Assembly: GCA_903893785.1 (NCBI GenBank)
Contig: CAITNQ010000024.1
Coordinates: 1 to 64,000, forward strand
Origin: an uncultured Gemmatimonadota bacterium
GTDB taxonomy: Bacteria > Latescibacterota > UBA2968 > UBA8231
DNA: 64,000 nucleotides
Reading direction: 5' to 3'
Of the stretch, positions 1 to 9,783 are shown in pieces. The translations under genes and the position numbers were made by a program. Position 1 is the first letter of the stretch, and every line of letters begins with the position of its first letter. The notes beneath the pieces were generated by a model that made no database searches, was not told the origin of the DNA, and was given only the letters and a program-made list of their open reading frames with translations.

Positions 1-426
1 GATCACGCAATACACCAGCGTGAGGGCCACGATCATGGTGTAGAGGGTGAGACAGGCCAGGAACTTGCCCAGCAACACTTCGACCGTCGACACCGGCGAG
101 GTCATCAGCAGCTCGATCGTGCCGGCCTTCTTCTCCTCGGCGTACAGCCGCATGGTCAGCATCGGCACGATAAGCAGCCAGATGAAGTCCATGACGGCGA
201 AAAACTGGGTCACCACCATCTCGTTCAGGTTCAGGGGCGGCATACCGCCCATCTGCATCATCTGCGCCCGCTGGGCGTACTGCAGGCAGATGATGTTGAA
301 CTGCATCAGGATGTTGCGGAACAGATAGCCGGACAGGAAGAGGAACACGCCGGCGATGACATAGGCCACCGGAGAGGCGAAATAGGACCGCATCTCCTTG
401 CTGTATACGGCCAGCACATTACGCAT
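1..426 (-). CDS. ABC-2 type transporter permease, GldF-like (3' end runs off window)
   Basis: Reverse-strand translation MRNVLAVYSKEMRSYFASPVAYVIAGVFLFLSGYLF...EEKKAGTIELLMTSPVSTVEVLLGKFLA; overlaps the upstream ATPase stop; open to window edge. Confidence 0.85.
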   Translation of the reverse strand, partial: MRNVLAVYSKEMRSYFASPVAYVIAGVFLFLSGYLFRNILMQFNIICLQYAQRAQMMQMGGMPPLNLNEMVVTQFFAVMDFIWLLIVPMLTMRLYAEEKKAGTIELLMTSPVSTVEVLLGKFLACLTLYTMIVALTLVYCVI

Positions 427-1363
427 GGTGAGCGTTCACCTCCTCGGTGGTCAGACGCAGGAAGATGTCTTCCAGGCTCATGTCGAGCGGGCGCAGTTCG
501 CGCAGCGCCAACCCGGCGCCCACGACCTGGCGCGCCAGTTCATCGCGGACCTCGCGCCCCGGGGTCACCGCCACGCGGTACACGCCTTCAGTTCCGGGTT
601 CGGCCTGCACCTGCAGGACCCCCTCGACTTGGCGCAGGACCTGCATGGCCTGGTCCCGAGGACCGGCCACCGTGGCCCGCAGGCTATCGCCCTCCTTCAA
701 CTGCGCTACTAATCCTTCCGGGGTGCCCTCGCCCGCCACGCGACCGTGGTTGATGATGACGATACGGTCGCAGGTCATGCTGACTTCGGGCAGAATGTGG
801 GTGCTCAGAATGACGGTGTGGGAGCCGCCCAGGCTCTTGATTAACTGGCGGATCTCGATGATCTGCTTGGGATCAAGGCCAATGGTGGGCTCGTCGAGGA
901 CCAGCACCTCGGGATTGTGCACCAGCGCCTGGGCCATGCCGACGCGCTGGCGGTACCCCTTGGACAGATGGCCAATGACGGTGTGCCGATGGTGGGCGAT
1001 GCCCGTCTTCTCCATGGTCTCGTCCAGTCGCGAGGCTAGCTGGCCCTTGGCCACGCCCTTTATCCGCGCGACGAAACGCAGGTAGTTGAGCACTGTCATG
1101 TCGTGGTACAGCGGCGGCTGTTCAGGCAGGTAACCGATCCGGCGCCGCACTTCCATGGACTGCTCGACCACATCGAATCCGGCGACCCGGGCGCTGCCGC
1201 CCGATGGCGGCAGGTAGCAGGTCAGCACACGCATGGTGGTCGTCTTGCCCGCGCCATTGGGCCCGAGGAAACCGAGCACCACACCGGATTCAGCCCGGAA
1301 GGAGACATCCTCAACGGCGGTGACCTCACCGTAGCGTTTGCACAGATTGCTGACTTCGATCAC
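419..1363 (-). CDS. ABC transporter ATP-binding protein, GldA-like
   Basis: Walker A GPNGAGKTTTMR, LSKGYRQRVGMAQAL signature, VLDEPTIGLDP; GTG start at 1363 preceded by AAAGGAGG. Confidence 0.92.
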   Translation of the reverse strand: MIEVSNLCKRYGEVTAVEDVSFRAESGVVLGFLGPNGAGKTTTMRVLTCYLPPSGGSARVAGFDVVEQSMEVRRRIGYLPEQPPLYHDMTVLNYLRFVARIKGVAKGQLASRLDETMEKTGIAHHRHTVIGHLSKGYRQRVGMAQALVHNPEVLVLDEPTIGLDPKQIIEIRQLIKSLGGSHTVILSTHILPEVSMTCDRIVIINHGRVAGEGTPEGLVAQLKEGDSLRATVAGPRDQAMQVLRQVEGVLQVQAEPGTEGVYRVAVTPGREVRDELARQVVGAGLALRELRPLDMSLEDIFLRLTTEEVNAHHA

Positions 1364-1421
1364 CAGCAACACCTCCTTTGCGGCAACATGGAACGACTTT
1401 TCCTGACGCGGCTGAACGCGG

Positions 1422-2297
1422 TCAATAGCGCCGGGCCCTGGCTCGGAAGAAGGCAGCCAACGGCTCGACATAGGAGCGTGCCGTGTCTATCTCGATCGCA
1501 TCGACGCCGGCGCGGCGCAACAGTGAACGACGGCGATCTTCGTCACGCTGTCGGCGAGCGGCGAAAAGGCGGCGGACATCGGCGTGGCGGGTATCCACGA
1601 GCACCCGCTCGCCTGTCTCAGGATCGCGCAGGTCGATGAAGCCTACGTCGGGCAACTGCTTCTCACGCGGGTCGCAGACGGTCACGGCAATCAGGTCATG
1701 GCGCAGGCCCACCAACTGCAGCGAGCGTTCGAAGCCCTGGTCGAGGAAATCGGAAATGAGGAACACCACACTGCGGCGGTGCAGGACGCGCGCCAGGTAC
1801 TCCAGCGCCCCGCGTACCGACGTCCCCGTGCCGCGGGGGCGGAAGTAAAGCAGCTCGCGGATAACCCTGAGGACGTGGCGCCGCCCTTTCTTGGGCGGGA
1901 CGAAGACTTCCACGGTGTCGGTGAAGATCAGCAGGCCGACGCGGTCGTTGTTGCGGATGGCGGCGAAGGCAAGCAGCGCCGAGATCTCCACGCCGACCTC
2001 GCCTTTCATCTGACGCACGCTGCCGAAGGCCCCCGAGGCACTAGCGTCGACCACGAGCATTACCGTGAGTTCGCGCTCCTCGTCGTAGATCTTGACGAAC
2101 GGCGCCCCCACCCGGGCGGTAACATTCCAGTCGATGCTGCGCACATCGTCCCCGACCTGGTATTCACGCACCTCGGCGAACTCCACGCCGCGGCCCTTGA
2201 AGACCGAGTGGTATTCCCCGGCCAGCAGATCGTTGACCGCACTCCGCGTGCGGATCTCGATCAGCCGAACCTTATCGAGTATTTCCTTGGGGACCAT
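1422..2297 (-). CDS. DUF58 domain-containing protein
   Basis: HSVFKGRGVEFAEVREYQVGDDVRSIDWNVTAR motif typical of DUF58; downstream of moxR. Confidence 0.93.
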   Translation of the reverse strand: MVPKEILDKVRLIEIRTRSAVNDLLAGEYHSVFKGRGVEFAEVREYQVGDDVRSIDWNVTARVGAPFVKIYDEERELTVMLVVDASASGAFGSVRQMKGEVGVEISALLAFAAIRNNDRVGLLIFTDTVEVFVPPKKGRRHVLRVIRELLYFRPRGTGTSVRGALEYLARVLHRRSVVFLISDFLDQGFERSLQLVGLRHDLIAVTVCDPREKQLPDVGFIDLRDPETGERVLVDTRHADVRRLFAARRQRDEDRRRSLLRRAGVDAIEIDTARSYVEPLAAFFRARARRY

Positions 2298-2328
2298 GGG
2301 ATCCAGCCAGCGCGCCCCGCGACCGCCG

Positions 2329-3324
2329 TCAGGGCACTTCGACGTGGTCGAACAGGCGCTGCACGACGCGGTCGGCGTCGATTTCCTCGGCTTCAGCCTC
2401 GTAGGTCAGCACCAGACGGTGACGCAGCACATCGGCACCCACCGCCTTGACGTCTTCGGGGGTGACGTACCCGCGCCGCCGGATGAAGGCATGGGCCCGC
2501 GCCGCGCGGGCCAGATAGAGGGTAGCCCGCGGCGACGACCCGTATTGGATCAACGCACCCAGATCCGCTAGCCCGGCGGCGGCCGGTTCGCGCGTCGCCT
2601 GCACCAGATCGACGATGTAGTCTTTGATCTTGTCGTCGGTGTAGACCAGCTTGACGGCGTCCCGAGCCCGGCGGATCTCGGCCAGCCCAGCCACCGGGCT
2701 AACCTCATCCAGCCGATCGTCGGCCATGCGCTCGAGGATCTGACGCTCCTCCTGTCGGGTCGGGTAGGTCACCCGCACCTTGAGCATGAAGCGATCGATC
2801 TGCGCTTCAGGGAGCGGGTAGGTCCCCTCCTGCTCGATGGGGTTCTGTGTCGCCAGGACCAGAAAGGGATCGTCGAGCGGGTAACTCTCCTCGCCGATGG
2901 TGACCTGTCGCTCTTGCATGCACTCGAGCAGGGCGCTCTGCACCTTGGCCGGGGCGCGGTTGATCTCGTCCGCCAGGATGAGGTTGGCGAACACGGGGCC
3001 CTTCTTGGCCACGAACTGGCCAGTGTGCTGCTGGTAGATCATCGTGCCGGTCAGGTCGGCCGGCAGCAGGTCGGGGGTGAACTGAAGCCGGCGGAAACTG
3101 GCGCGAATGGCGCGCGCCAGGGTGGAGATGGTGAGGGTCTTGGCAAGGCCCGGAACACCCTCAAGGAGTATGTGGCCGTTGCACAGCAGACCGATGAGGA
3201 GGCGCTCCACCATCGCTCGCTGGCCCACGATGACCCGCTCCATTTCCTGGGCGATGCGATCGACGACCAGGCTCTCCTGCTGCACCCGTTCGGTGATGGC
3301 GTGGATATCGATGTTCCGATTCAT
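2329..3324 (-). CDS. MoxR family AAA+ ATPase
   Basis: LEGVPGLAKT, LADEINRAPAKVQSALLECMQE, ATQNPIEQEGTYPLPEAQIDRFM. Confidence 0.95.
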   Translation of the reverse strand: MNRNIDIHAITERVQQESLVVDRIAQEMERVIVGQRAMVERLLIGLLCNGHILLEGVPGLAKTLTISTLARAIRASFRRLQFTPDLLPADLTGTMIYQQHTGQFVAKKGPVFANLILADEINRAPAKVQSALLECMQERQVTIGEESYPLDDPFLVLATQNPIEQEGTYPLPEAQIDRFMLKVRVTYPTRQEERQILERMADDRLDEVSPVAGLAEIRRARDAVKLVYTDDKIKDYIVDLVQATREPAAAGLADLGALIQYGSSPRATLYLARAARAHAFIRRRGYVTPEDVKAVGADVLRHRLVLTYEAEAEEIDADRVVQRLFDHVEVP

Positions 3325-3461
3325 CTGTCTCGACGGATCCGGCTAGGGGGTGGGCAACCCGGCCTGGCAACGAGGCGCCAGGCCAGCAGACACAGGGAGA
3401 CCGGCGCCGGCGGTCAACAGCGCGGCGAGGTCACCCCGAAGCAGGGCCGGTGGCAGGCGAA

Positions 3462-3968
3462 TCAGGGCGCCCGGGCGGGCGCGACGGAATCCTGGAACTG
3501 CACCCATTCCTCCGGGTCCCGGCCCACATTGGGCAGCAGGCGTTCGGCACTGGCGGCCAGTTCTGAACCCGGGTACTTGTCAATGACGGCCTGGTACGCC
3601 GCGCGCGCCTGGGTGTAGTCCTTCAGGTATTCCTCGTAGATGAAGGCGATCATGAACTGCGCTTCGTCGCCTTCGCCGCTGTTCGGGTAGTCGCGCAGCA
3701 GGCGCTGGTACTGCTCGATCGCGGCCTGCATCTGACCGCGCTGTTGCGAGATCATCGCCAGGTGCTTCAGGGCTTTGGCCGCCAGCGGATGTTGCGGGTA
3801 ACGGCGCACCAGTTCGCTGAACCGGTCGACCGCCGCGGCCTGCGTGGTGCTGTCGGCGGCCGCCTTCTCACCGGCGGCGTACAGTTCCTCGGCCGGCGGC
3901 CCGGAGCAGCCGACCATGACCAGACCCAGGAGCGCAGCCAGCAGCAACAGGACGCGTCGAATCACCAT
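3462..3968 (-). CDS. TPR outer-membrane lipoprotein, BamD/YfiO-like
   Basis: Lipobox MVIRRVLLLLAALLGLVMVGC; TPR segments RYPQHPLAAKALKHLA and DYPNSGEGDEAQFMIAFIYEEYLKDYTQARAAYQAVI. Confidence 0.8.
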   Translation of the reverse strand: MVIRRVLLLLAALLGLVMVGCSGPPAEELYAAGEKAAADSTTQAAAVDRFSELVRRYPQHPLAAKALKHLAMISQQRGQMQAAIEQYQRLLRDYPNSGEGDEAQFMIAFIYEEYLKDYTQARAAYQAVIDKYPGSELAASAERLLPNVGRDPEEWVQFQDSVAPARAP

Positions 3969-4113
3969 AGTTGACCCCGACGAGATACGCACACTCGACC
4001 GCGTGAGGCAGATCCGCGCGGCCGCGGAACCCGATGGAAACGGTGGGGAGCAACTGGCGCCCCACACTTCGCTATAGACGAACCCGCGGCCTGCCGGGTT
4101 CCTCGGCGGTCCC

Positions 4114-4428
4114 TTAGTCCTTCGCCGGCGCCTTGGCCGTACTGTCACTCTTGGCTGGCGCGGATCCGGCGTCGCCGCTCTTGGCGGGCGCGCTGGACGA
4201 ACCACCGTCCTTTTCGGCCTTGGCGGCCTTCTGGTACCCGTCGCTGCGGTAGTCGGTGATGTAGAAGCCCGAGCCTTTGAAGAGCAACCCGGCGCCGGTG
4301 CTGATGAGGCGCTTGACCGGCCCGGGACAACCAGTCTGGGGACAGGCGGTCAGGGGATCGGCCTTGATGCTCTGGAACTCCTCAAATCGATGGCCGCAGG
4401 TCCGGCACTCGTATTCGTAGGTGGGCAT
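4114..4428 (-). CDS. FmdB-family zinc ribbon protein
   Basis: [21 protein letters not shown]...[15 protein letters not shown]. Confidence 0.93.
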   Translation of the reverse strand: MPTYEYECRTCGHRFEEFQSIKADPLTACPQTGCPGPVKRLISTGAGLLFKGSGFYITDYRSDGYQKAAKAEKDGGSSSAPAKSGDAGSAPAKSDSTAKAPAKD

Positions 4429-4539
4429 GGCTGGCTTGTGAACTCCCTCCGTGGTTCAGCGGAAATGGCTAGATGGCTTAATATACGGGGGGGCTCGGCG
4501 ACCCCGCAAGTAGGTGGGGCTCAAGCACTCACGTGGACC

Positions 4540-6441
4540 TCACCGGCGCGGGACCGGGACCGCGGCGGCGTTACCGAGGTCCCGGTATCCACCTGATTGG
4601 TCGACGTAAAGGAGCTCGAGGGCGCTGTTTGCCCGCCGCCCGTCGGCAAACACCACGCGCGCGGCAGCCCCCTCGAAGCCCCCGCTGGCAGCCAGGCCAG
4701 CGGCGAGGTTGGCCGGACTACCGCCTTTGGCCTGCCAACCGGAGGCCAGCAGGCGGACGGCATCATAGCCCCAGGCCGCGTACCCCGGCGGCCGGCCGTA
4801 ACGGCGGCGGAAACCCTCCGCGAAAGCGCGGGCCGACGGCCGGGCGTCATCAGTCCCGGACACTAGCACCAGACCCGCGAACCCGGCCCTCTCCTCGGGC
4901 GGCAGCAGACGCAACGCCTCTGGTTGGTACCAGGTGTCGTTGCCGAGCAGCTGGGTCTGCAGCTGATGGTAGCGGATCTGCGGCACGACCAACCGCGCAT
5001 CGTCGAAACTCTCCACGACGATGGCCACGCCGTCGATGCCGGTAACCGCCTCCGCCACGGCGCCGTCGCCGATGCTCCCGTCGGCAGTCCCGGGCCCGCC
5101 GGCGATCGACGCCGCTTCGCCGTCCAGCGCCGTGGTGTCCTCGGCTCCCGACGCTGGCGAAGCCGGCGTCAGCTGCAGACCCACGCGCCGGATCTCGTCG
5201 AAGAAGCGAGAGAAGTCCCGGGTTTCGCCCGCCACATACCAGTCCTGGTACACGATCTGCCCCTCACCCGCCCGGGTCGCCTGGACAAACTCGCGCGCGA
5301 AACGCCAGCCGTAGTCGGTCAAGGGCGCCAGAATGGCCATTCGGCGCAGACCGAGCACCGCAGTGGCGTGACCGGCCAACCGGCTGGCCTGGGTTTCCGG
5401 CGGTACCGCCAGTTGGTACGTGCTGCCGCCCACCGAATCCAGGCCGCTCTGCTGGGCCAAGGGTGCGAGGAAGGGCACCTCGGCCATCTGGGCCAGGGCG
5501 GCAGCCGCGGCACAGTCGGCGCTGAAGGGCGGCCCGACCAGGGCGTCGACCTGGTCTTCCTCGATCAGGTGGCGGGTCTGCGATACCACGCGGAGGGTCG
5601 AACTGGCGCCGCTCTCCACTACCGGCAGTTCGCCGTAGTCAAAGCCCACATCCGCAACCACAAGGTCAAACGGCCTCCCGGCCTCCTCATTGGCCAATTC
5701 GGCGCCGGCTCGGAGGTCTTCGCCGGTCTGGCGACCGGCCCCGGTCAAGGGCAACAGCAGCCCGACACGCGGGGTGGCCGGCACCGGGGGCCCGCCGCCA
5801 GCCCAGGCAACAAAGGCACCGCGGGCGTGGGCCTGCCGGTAGCGCCGCATGGCCGCTTCGGCGTCCGCTGCACGGCCCAGGCGGCCCAGCCAACGGGCCT
5901 GGCCGAACTGGAGGGCATCGCGCCAGCGCCCAACCCCAAGGCCCTCCCGCAGGCGCTGCTGGGCTTCGTCGTCAAGGCTGCCGTTGCTGACCAGGGCCGC
6001 CAGACGTTCCGCTGCCCGCGCCTGGTTCAGGGTCGCGCCATTGGCGCCCAGAAGCCGGGCATACAGCGCCCCGGCCGTGACGTGTTGACCTGCGCGAACG
6101 GCACTGTCGCCGGCCAGCAGCAGCCCGTCAGGCAGGTAACGACTGGTCGGGAAGCGCTCGCCCAGCGTCAGGCCGGCCGCCCGGGCCTCGTCGAAGCGCG
6201 ACAGGTGAAAGAGCGTCCGCCCCAACATCAACTGGCCCGCACTGGCATCGGCGGCCGCCGCCAGGCCGGCAAGACGACTGAAGCGCTCCAGAGCCCGGTC
6301 GTAATGCTGCAGTTGGTATTCCGCCAACCCCTCGGCCAGCAGGCGCGCACCGGGGTCGACCGCAGCCGCCGCGCCTGACCCGGCCCGAGCAATCCACCAG
6401 GCGATCACCCAGCCTGCGACCCATCGTGATCTCTGCGTCAT
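4540..6441 (-). CDS. Periplasmic ligand-binding protein (LivK/LpoA-like), TPR-like N-terminus
   Basis: Signal-like N-terminus after M at 6441; VGLLLPLTGAGRQTGEDLRAGAELANEE; DALVGPPFSADCAAAAALAQMAEVPFLAPLAQQSGL; longer track ORF over-extended. Confidence 0.78.
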   Translation of the reverse strand: MTQRSRWVAGWVIAWWIARAGSGAAAAVDPGARLLAEGLAEYQLQHYDRALERFSRLAGLAAAADASAGQLMLGRTLFHLSRFDEARAAGLTLGERFPTSRYLPDGLLLAGDSAVRAGQHVTAGALYARLLGANGATLNQARAAERLAALVSNGSLDDEAQQRLREGLGVGRWRDALQFGQARWLGRLGRAADAEAAMRRYRQAHARGAFVAWAGGGPPVPATPRVGLLLPLTGAGRQTGEDLRAGAELANEEAGRPFDLVVADVGFDYGELPVVESGASSTLRVVSQTRHLIEEDQVDALVGPPFSADCAAAAALAQMAEVPFLAPLAQQSGLDSVGGSTYQLAVPPETQASRLAGHATAVLGLRRMAILAPLTDYGWRFAREFVQATRAGEGQIVYQDWYVAGETRDFSRFFDEIRRVGLQLTPASPASGAEDTTALDGEAASIAGGPGTADGSIGDGAVAEAVTGIDGVAIVVESFDDARLVVPQIRYHQLQTQLLGNDTWYQPEALRLLPPEERAGFAGLVLVSGTDDARPSARAFAEGFRRRYGRPPGYAAWGYDAVRLLASGWQAKGGSPANLAAGLAASGGFEGAAARVVFADGRRANSALELLYVDQSGGYRDLGNAAAVPVPRR

Positions 6442-6773
6442 TGTCTCCGCTCCGTGGGGCCGCGGCGCCAACCGACCGGCCCCCTTGCCAAGCCGGCCCC
6501 GGCCCCGCAGCCGAGCCGCGACGACCGCAGGCCGGACTGCGGCCGGCAGCCGACCGCGGCTGGCACGGCGGCGCCCGGGGAGGGGCCGCAGGCCTGGCCA
6601 GCCCGGGCGTCGCGGGTTGCCGATGGAGCAATGTACTGCGCGCGCCCCGGGGGGGCCACGCCCGGACGCGGGCGGATGGCCGCGGCCGTGGGCGTCGGCC
6701 CGTCGGGTTCCGCTGCCCTGCCGGGGGCCCCGGCGCCACCGCGCCACCCCGCCGACAGGCGCGGCAGACTGAC

Positions 6774-6802
6774 TTGTCGCTGCCCGCAGCCCCGGCTATA
6801 TT
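6774..6802 (+). promoter_or_regulatory. sigma70-type promoter TTGTCG-17-TATATT
   Basis: -35 TTGTCG 6774-6779, -10 TATATT 6797-6802, upstream of ATG 6814. Confidence 0.55.
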
Positions 6803-6813
6803 CAGCCCTTCAT

Positions 6814-8355
6814 ATGACGATCAGAGCCGAGAAACCAGGGTTCGACCCCGAGAAGCTGCGCGAGTTGCTGGTGCGCCAGGCAGCGCAGGTTAACGCCGCC
6901 GCGCCTGATCCGGCCGGCCCCGACGATGCCCAGCGAACCGCCAGCACCACGCCTGCACCGCGGTTCTCGCTCAAACCCACGGAGTTGGAGGCGTACCTGG
7001 ATCGCTATGTCATCCGCCAGGCTCGCGCCAAGGCGGTGCTGGCGACCAAGATCTGCACCCATTTCAACCGGCTCAGCCTGCCGCCCGATGAGGACGAGGA
7101 GATCGTCGGCAGCATCAAGAACAACGTCCTCATGATCGGCCCCACCGGCGTCGGCAAGACGTACCTGATACGCCTGATCGCCAAGCGCCTGGGGGTTCCG
7201 TTCGTGAAGGGGGATGCCACCAAGTTCAGCGAGACCGGCTACGTTGGCGGCGACGTGGAAGACTTGGTGCGTGACCTTGTTCGCGAAGCCGACGGTGACA
7301 TCGAGCGAGCGCAACACGGCATCATCTACATCGACGAGATTGACAAGATCGCTTCGTCGCGGCAGGCCATCGGTCCCGATGTGTCGCGGTCCGGGGTGCA
7401 GCGGAACCTGCTCAAGCTGATGGAGGAAACCGAAGTCGAGTTGAAGGCGCCGCACGACATTGCCGGTCAGATGGAAGCCGTAATGCAGATGCAGCGGACC
7501 GGCAAACTGGAGCGGCGCAAGGTCAACACCCGCAATATCCTGTTTATCGTCAGCGGTGCGTTCGCAGGGTTGGATGACATTATCGGCCGCCGCCTCAACC
7601 GCGGCGCCATCGGCTTCCAGCCGCCCGGTGCGCAGACGCCCGGACTGGCGGAGGGCCGCGACGAGCTGCTGGCCCAGGTGCGAGCCGAAGACCTGCTCGA
7701 GTACGGTTTCGAGTCCGAGTTCATCGGCCGGCTACCGGTGATCGCCGTGCTCCACGACCTGTCTGGAGCCGACCTGCTGGCCATTCTGCGCAGTCCGAAG
7801 AGCAGTGTCATACTGGCCAAGAAGCGCGATTTCCGGGCCTATGGCATCGACATCGACTTTGAGGACGACGCGCTGGTGGCGCTGGCGCAGCTGGCCGCGG
7901 CTGAACACACCGGCGCCCGCGGGCTAGTCAGTGCGGTGGAGAAGGTCCTGCTCGACTTTGAGAAGTGCCTGCCGGCCACCGATGTGAACCGCTTTACGGT
8001 GACCGCCGCCACGGTGGACGACCCGGCGGCCGACTTGCCCCGCCTGTTACATCGGGCGGGCCTGGAGCATTTCGTGGCCGCATTTGCCGCGGCGCACCAG
8101 ATCCGGCTGACCCTGTCGCGCGAGGCTGAAGATCGGCTAGCGGCCCTGGCCCGTGCCGGCGGCGAGAGCGTTGGGGCCGTGTGCCAGCGTCTCTTCGCCA
8201 ACTACGGCCACGGATTGCGCCTGGCCGGTCTGGCCGAGTTCGAGGTGACCGCGGCGGTCGTCGCCGACCCTGGCGCCGCGTTGGACCGGCTGGTGCGCGA
8301 CCGGTTCACCGGCAGCCACGCCTCGACCTCGGACGGTAACCGCGCCGACGCCTGA
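6814..8355 (+). CDS. ClpX-like AAA+ unfoldase without N-terminal zinc domain, with apparently duplicated C-terminal lid
   Basis: GPTGVGKTYLIRLIAKRLGVPFVKGDATKFSETGYVGGDVEDLV, IIYIDEIDKIA, IGF tripeptide (RGAIGFQPPG), ESEFIGRLPVIAVL, TGARGL; no N-terminal C4 zinc motif. Confidence 0.88.
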   Translation: MTIRAEKPGFDPEKLRELLVRQAAQVNAAAPDPAGPDDAQRTASTTPAPRFSLKPTELEAYLDRYVIRQARAKAVLATKICTHFNRLSLPPDEDEEIVGSIKNNVLMIGPTGVGKTYLIRLIAKRLGVPFVKGDATKFSETGYVGGDVEDLVRDLVREADGDIERAQHGIIYIDEIDKIASSRQAIGPDVSRSGVQRNLLKLMEETEVELKAPHDIAGQMEAVMQMQRTGKLERRKVNTRNILFIVSGAFAGLDDIIGRRLNRGAIGFQPPGAQTPGLAEGRDELLAQVRAEDLLEYGFESEFIGRLPVIAVLHDLSGADLLAILRSPKSSVILAKKRDFRAYGIDIDFEDDALVALAQLAAAEHTGARGLVSAVEKVLLDFEKCLPATDVNRFTVTAATVDDPAADLPRLLHRAGLEHFVAAFAAAHQIRLTLSREAEDRLAALARAGGESVGAVCQRLFANYGHGLRLAGLAEFEVTAAVVADPGAALDRLVRDRFTGSHASTSDGNRADA

Positions 8356-8380
8356 CGCAACAACGGGCTCGGAACTGCCC

Positions 8381-9745
8381 TCAAGGGCGACGGTACTGCT
8401 TCACCTTCCGGTAGATCGTGCTGACCCCGATGCCGAGCAGATCGGCGGCTTGCCGGTAGTCGTTGCCTACCGCGGCCAGCGTCTCCTCGATGGCCAGACG
8501 CTCCAGTTCGGCCATTGACATGCCCACGCGGAACCGCAGGCCCGGCAGCTGGCGCTGGCGACGGCTGAGGTGCCGGGGCAGGTCGTCCACATCGAGGAGC
8601 CCGGCCCGCGGGCACATGACGACCATCCCCTCGATGCAGTTCTTCAGCTCGCGCACGTTGCCTGGCCAGTCATAATCGCGTAACACGTGGACGGCGCGCG
8701 GGTGGATGCCGGTGACCCGGCCGCCGTTCTCGGTGGCGAACTGGCGCACGAACTCGTCCACCAGCAACGGGATGTCCTCGCGGCACTCGCGCAGCGGCGG
8801 CACCTCGATGGTCACCACCTGCAGGCGGTAGTACAGATCGGCCCGGTACGTGCCCTGGGCCAGCATCTGGCCCAGGTCGCGATTGGTGGCCGCGATCAGG
8901 CGTACGTCGACGCGATGCGTGTGGGTCCCACCTAGACGCTCGAAGGTGCCCTCCTGGACGGCGCGCAGCAGCTTCACCTGGGTGGCCAGGGGGATGTCGC
9001 CTACCTCGTCCAGGAACAGCGTCCCCTTATCGGCCAATTCGAACCGGCCTTTGCGGGCGGCAGCGGCGCCGGTGAACGCACCCCGCTCATGGCCGAATAA
9101 CTCGCTCTCGACGATTCCCTCAGGCAGCGCCCCGCAATTGACTTCGACGAAGGCGTGATCACGTCGGGGGCTGCGCTGGTGGATCGCCTTGGCCACCTCG
9201 CCTTTGCCCGTCCCGGTCTCGCCGGTCACCAGAACACTGGCCCGCGACTGGGCCACCTGCTCGATCTGACTGTGGATGCGCAGCCACGGCGATGAACGGC
9301 GGGCAATTCCCTGGAAGCGAAAGCGTTCGTCCAGGCGCCGCTGCAGGCTGCTGACCTGCCCCACCAGGCGCTGGTGCGACAACCCTCGCTGCAGCACGGC
9401 GACGACCTTCTCGAGGTTCACCGGATGCAACTGGTAGTCGTAGGCGCCCTGGCGCACGGCTTCGGTAGCCAGCGCCAGTGATTCACGGTCGGCAATGACA
9501 ATGCCGCAGGTCTCTGGGTTACGGCGCCGGGCCACCTGCTGCAGACGCAAGCCGTCAATGTGCGCCGATCGCAGGTCGCAGATCAGCGCGTCCAATGGTT
9601 CGGCATCGACGACTTCGTAGGCGCTCTGGCCGTCGTGCACCCAGAGGGTCTCGAAGCCCGAACGGCTCAGGTGAGCCACCAGATGGCGGCTCGGTGTGGT
9701 CTCGGGCAGGACCACCAGCACACGTGGACGGACGACCTCACCCAT
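8381..9745 (-). CDS. NtrC-family sigma54-dependent response regulator with atypical receiver domain
   Basis: [21 protein letters not shown] loop, [23 protein letters not shown]-terminal Fis-type HTH; atypical REC (VLVVLPE...ALICDL...YQLHP). Confidence 0.9.
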   Translation of the reverse strand: MGEVVRPRVLVVLPETTPSRHLVAHLSRSGFETLWVHDGQSAYEVVDAEPLDALICDLRSAHIDGLRLQQVARRRNPETCGIVIADRESLALATEAVRQGAYDYQLHPVNLEKVVAVLQRGLSHQRLVGQVSSLQRRLDERFRFQGIARRSSPWLRIHSQIEQVAQSRASVLVTGETGTGKGEVAKAIHQRSPRRDHAFVEVNCGALPEGIVESELFGHERGAFTGAAAARKGRFELADKGTLFLDEVGDIPLATQVKLLRAVQEGTFERLGGTHTHRVDVRLIAATNRDLGQMLAQGTYRADLYYRLQVVTIEVPPLRECREDIPLLVDEFVRQFATENGGRVTGIHPRAVHVLRDYDWPGNVRELKNCIEGMVVMCPRAGLLDVDDLPRHLSRRQRQLPGLRFRVGMSMAELERLAIEETLAAVGNDYRQAADLLGIGVSTIYRKVKQYRRP

Positions 9746-9783
9746 GACAACACCCGACCCGTCGCCACGACTCCCCGGGTGAC

